Origin: Flavobacteriales bacterium
GTDB taxonomy: Bacteria; Bacteroidota; Bacteroidia; NS11-12g; UBA9320
DNA length: 64,000 bases
Assembly (NCBI GenBank): GCA_020635395.1
Contig: JACJZV010000003.1
Coordinates: 62,001-126,000, forward strand
Direction: 5' to 3'
The notes below the pieces were generated by a model. It saw only the letters and a list, made by a program, of their open reading frames with translations, was not told where the DNA came from and ran no database searches. Of this stretch, positions 61,791 through 64,000 are shown one piece after another. Made by a program: the position numbers and the translations under genes. Within the stretch, counting starts at the first letter, position 1. The number at the start of each line of letters is the position of its first letter.

Positions 61791-63590
61791 ATGCTATTAA
61801 TTAATATTCATTACCCTACCGAAAATTTACACAGCTTCATTAAAACCAATCAGAAATCCATAAAAAGGATTATTGACTTTAGCGGTTTGCTAAACAATGA
61901 TAACATAAAGCTTGATGCCTTGAAAAATCTGAACCATTCGGAAAAAATACTGGAGCTGGGTACCAGGCATTACCTTGAGTTTTCAGGTGAACTTTCAAGA
62001 GAAAAATTTAACAGTCGAAAATTTTTCAGAGATGTTAAAATTGATGGTCTCCCGCTTTATTGGGTAACACCCTTGGGCGTTAAGTTTCCGTACAAATTTC
62101 ATTTCAGAAATTTCTTTTTGTTGCTGAGCTATTTGAAAGTAGATAAACAGGACTACAGCGGGTACAACAAAATTGTAATTGCTCTGCCGGAAAATTGCCC
62201 TGAGCTTCAGGACACCATAAAACAACACATTGGCAGCGAGGCTCACAAACTGGAGTTTATCGCCCCCAACCAATCACTTTTTGCTTTCCGAAAGTTTACA
62301 TCGTTTATTAAGCTTTACACCAAAAACGTTATGGACGTTATGAAATTCCGTATTTCATCCATAAATACGGAGAACATTGAGAAAAGTGATGGAAATTTCT
62401 TTTACTCCTTTCCTGTAATTGACAGCGACTCAAAATATGAAGTGGCAAGGGTGGATGACATTAACCATTTTGTAGAGAAAGAGCGTAACACAAGACTAAG
62501 TATGCTTCCGCAACGAATTTGGGTTCAACAAGCACAAGTTCCCGATTTTAAAATCTCAGAGGAATATTTACAGTCAAAACCGGGTATATTTCAACTTATA
62601 ACCATTGGTTTACAATGTATTACAACCTTTTTACAGGTGTTGCTAATAAAACCGGAAAACCGCACAGTTCATAATGTTTACCTCAACACCGGCATTATAA
62701 AAAAACAAATGCTGCTTTCCATTCCAGGGTTGGTTTCAGATCTCATTCTGATGAAATGGATGGATAATTTTTTGAGGAAAAGAAACAAACCAACGGTCAT
62801 CTTTTATGAAGATGAGTTTTACATAACCGGAAGATGTATTTCACACGTGATTGCTAAACACAAAGAAGTTAAAGGTATCGGCCACCAGCATGGTCAGTTT
62901 ACCGATGTGCATACCGTTTACAACATTTCCACCAACGAAATGCAGCCGTTAAATTCGGCAACCGACGGTTTGCCAAAACCAACCTATTTTGTTGTTTGGG
63001 GTGATTACTTTAAAAACATTTACCTTAAAAACAATGCTGACGACGCAAGCTGTCTTACGTTGGGAAATCCGCAATTTATCCGAAAAAAGCAAAACCTGCC
63101 GGTGGTTTCCGCTTCACCCAAAAGGTTGTTGTGGTGCATTAGCAACAAAGAATTCTTTTTCCTTGAACTTCCTTACATAAAGTCGATCAACACAACACAT
63201 CCAGAGTATAAAATAGCCATACGAAATCACCCGATTCGCGGTGTTACCATGCAGGAACTTGAAGAAAATTTGGAAAACAACTCCTACACGGTGAGTGAAG
63301 AACTGAACATTTACGACGACATACTGGCATCCGAAGTAATTTTTGTGAGTGGAATATCGACGGTTTTCATGGAATCGGCGGTTGCTGAGCGGCCGGTTTT
63401 CCGCATGATTGGCTCCTATCAGGACTCATCCATGGAAAAAGATTATGAAGGCCTTTATCATGTACGATCGGTTAAAGAGCTTGAAGAAAAATTTTTGAAG
63501 TATAAAACCAATACAACCGGCAACCATGCCGACAACTTCTTTTTATACCTGAAGAATGATCGCTGGAGTGAGTTCGTCCGAAGTTTATGA
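61791..63590 (+). CDS. Putative surface-carbohydrate transferase (GT-B-like C-terminal half)
   Basis: A 599-residue cytoplasmic-looking protein, without a signal peptide. It is not firmly recognised. It resembles a family of large surface carbohydrate biosynthesis proteins found in O-antigen loci. The C-terminal half has GT-B-like elements: KGIGHQHGQFTDVH near 365, FVVWGDYFKNIY, RNHPIRG near 480, and a final segment VFVSGISTVFMESAVAERP. The last resembles the nucleotide-binding Ser/Thr-Glu motif of polysialyl- and capsule transferases. A short hydrophobic region lies near 275-300. The donor would plausibly be the CMP-sugar made by the upstream genes. Confidence 0.55.
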   Translation: MLLINIHYPTENLHSFIKTNQKSIKRIIDFSGLLNNDNIKLDALKNLNHSEKILELGTRHYLEFSGELSREKFNSRKFFRDVKIDGLPLYWVTPLGVKFPYKFHFRNFFLLLSYLKVDKQDYSGYNKIVIALPENCPELQDTIKQHIGSEAHKLEFIAPNQSLFAFRKFTSFIKLYTKNVMDVMKFRISSINTENIEKSDGNFFYSFPVIDSDSKYEVARVDDINHFVEKERNTRLSMLPQRIWVQQAQVPDFKISEEYLQSKPGIFQLITIGLQCITTFLQVLLIKPENRTVHNVYLNTGIIKKQMLLSIPGLVSDLILMKWMDNFLRKRNKPTVIFYEDEFYITGRCISHVIAKHKEVKGIGHQHGQFTDVHTVYNISTNEMQPLNSATDGLPKPTYFVVWGDYFKNIYLKNNADDASCLTLGNPQFIRKKQNLPVVSASPKRLLWCISNKEFFFLELPYIKSINTTHPEYKIAIRNHPIRGVTMQELEENLENNSYTVSEELNIYDDILASEVIFVSGISTVFMESAVAERPVFRMIGSYQDSSMEKDYEGLYHVRSVKELEEKFLKYKTNTTGNHADNFFLYLKNDRWSEFVRSL

Positions 63591-63633
63591 AACCGGTTGG
63601 CAAACCTTTGAAACCTTGCACTAAAAAAGAAAT

Positions 63634-64000
63634 TTGTTAAAAAAAATCCTTTCACACTCGGTTCTTTACGCTATTGGACCACAAATTTCAAAAATTGCAA
63701 GCATTCTGGTTCTGCCGCTCATTACACCTTACCTAACCGCCACCGATTATGGAATTAGCGGCGTATTAACATCGTATAGCGGTTTGTTATCAGGCTTAAC
63801 CGAAATGGGATTATCCATCATTTTGATAAACACATTTTACAAGTACCAAACCGGTGATAAATGGAAGTTTCATTGGAATAAAATTTATGGGTTTCTAACG
63901 TTGTGGTCAGTACTGTTTGCCATCCTGTTGGCCGTACTCATATTTGCAGTAATGCCCAAGGAAGCAGCCGCACAGCGTAACACCATCATTACCATTCTCT
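63634..64000 (+). CDS. Polysaccharide flippase (Wzx/MATE-like), N-terminal fragment
   Basis: About 122 residues before the window edge. The start is a TTG at 63634, since a stop codon lies four codons upstream and no ATG precedes the conserved part. It reads KKILSHSVLYAIGPQISKI, then LVLPLITPYLTATDYGISG and GLTEMGLSIILINTFYKY, followed by a third helix near 90-110. This is the N-terminal layout of oligosaccharide-lipid flippases. It would export the repeat unit built by the upstream genes. It is cut at the right edge. Confidence 0.8.
   Translation, partial: MLKKILSHSVLYAIGPQISKIASILVLPLITPYLTATDYGISGVLTSYSGLLSGLTEMGLSIILINTFYKYQTGDKWKFHWNKIYGFLTLWSVLFAILLAVLIFAVMPKEAAAQRNTIITIL

Overview
The window reads as a chromosomal segment of a Bacteroidota bacterium. 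The signs are Bacteroidota-type promoter elements (TTG near -33, TAnnTTTG near -7), a secreted protein with a type IX secretion C-terminal sorting domain, a DUF5606 protein, an IleRS/TraR-DksA/LspA operon, a Bacteroidota-style flexirubin-free carotenoid cluster, many short A/T-rich intergenic gaps with few Shine-Dalgarno sites, and several TTG or GTG starts. No insertion sequence, phage, CRISPR array or rRNA operon was seen. There is one tRNA gene, tRNA-Arg(TCG).

Region by region: 1-4.6 kb holds chromosome partitioning parA and the start of parB, a UPF0173 hydrolase, an orphan peptide-binding lipoprotein and murF. 4.6-12.9 kb is a mixed block: an FG-GAP/T9SS secreted protein, a geranylgeranyl-reductase-family flavoenzyme, a membrane protein, an alpha/beta hydrolase, a cyclophilin lipoprotein, cinA, and a secreted protein whose C-terminus lies in the -1 frame after a CCCAAAG heptamer. 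13.2-15.2 kb holds rpsP-rimM and a LpxL-like acyltransferase. 15.2-16.2 kb encodes a repeat-rich peptidoglycan-binding protein. 16.3-20.8 kb is the ileS-dksA/traR-lspA operon. 21.7-28.6 kb holds a 3-hydroxyacyl-CoA dehydrogenase and a heavy-metal efflux operon in which the CzcA pump is fused to its CzcC/TolC-like outer-membrane partner. 28.6-31.7 kb holds small orphans, a SulP anion transporter, an outer-membrane barrel candidate and a DUF2892 protein.

31.8-36.7 kb is a compact carotenoid operon (crtI-crtB-unknown secreted protein-crtZ-crtYcd), preceded by a MerR/B12-binding regulator of the CarH/LitR type. The regulator and crtI promoters share a near-identical 34-bp inverted-repeat element (27 of 34 bases), which I propose is the operator of a light- and B12-responsive switch. 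36.8-41.7 kb holds dnaB, clpC and a DUF5606 gene. tRNA-Arg follows, then a GlcD-type oxidase, then a peptide-scavenging block: a DPP-IV-type S9 peptidase and three tandem POT peptide transporters.

From 50.7 kb to the right edge lies a surface-polysaccharide locus: winged-helix regulator, nucleotide-sugar dehydrogenase, Wza-like SLBB export protein, Wzz-like protein, Gmd and Fcl (GDP-L-fucose). A tightly packed module at 58.8-63.6 kb then follows: an aldolase fused to a DUF115-like domain, a KdsB-like CMP-sugar synthetase, a HAD phosphatase and a large putative transferase. The locus ends in the start of a Wzx-type flippase, cut by the window edge. The 58.8-63.6 kb module looks like a pathway for a CMP-activated ulosonic acid that uses an HMGL-like aldolase in place of KdsA or NeuB. 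It is the best candidate here for an undescribed system.
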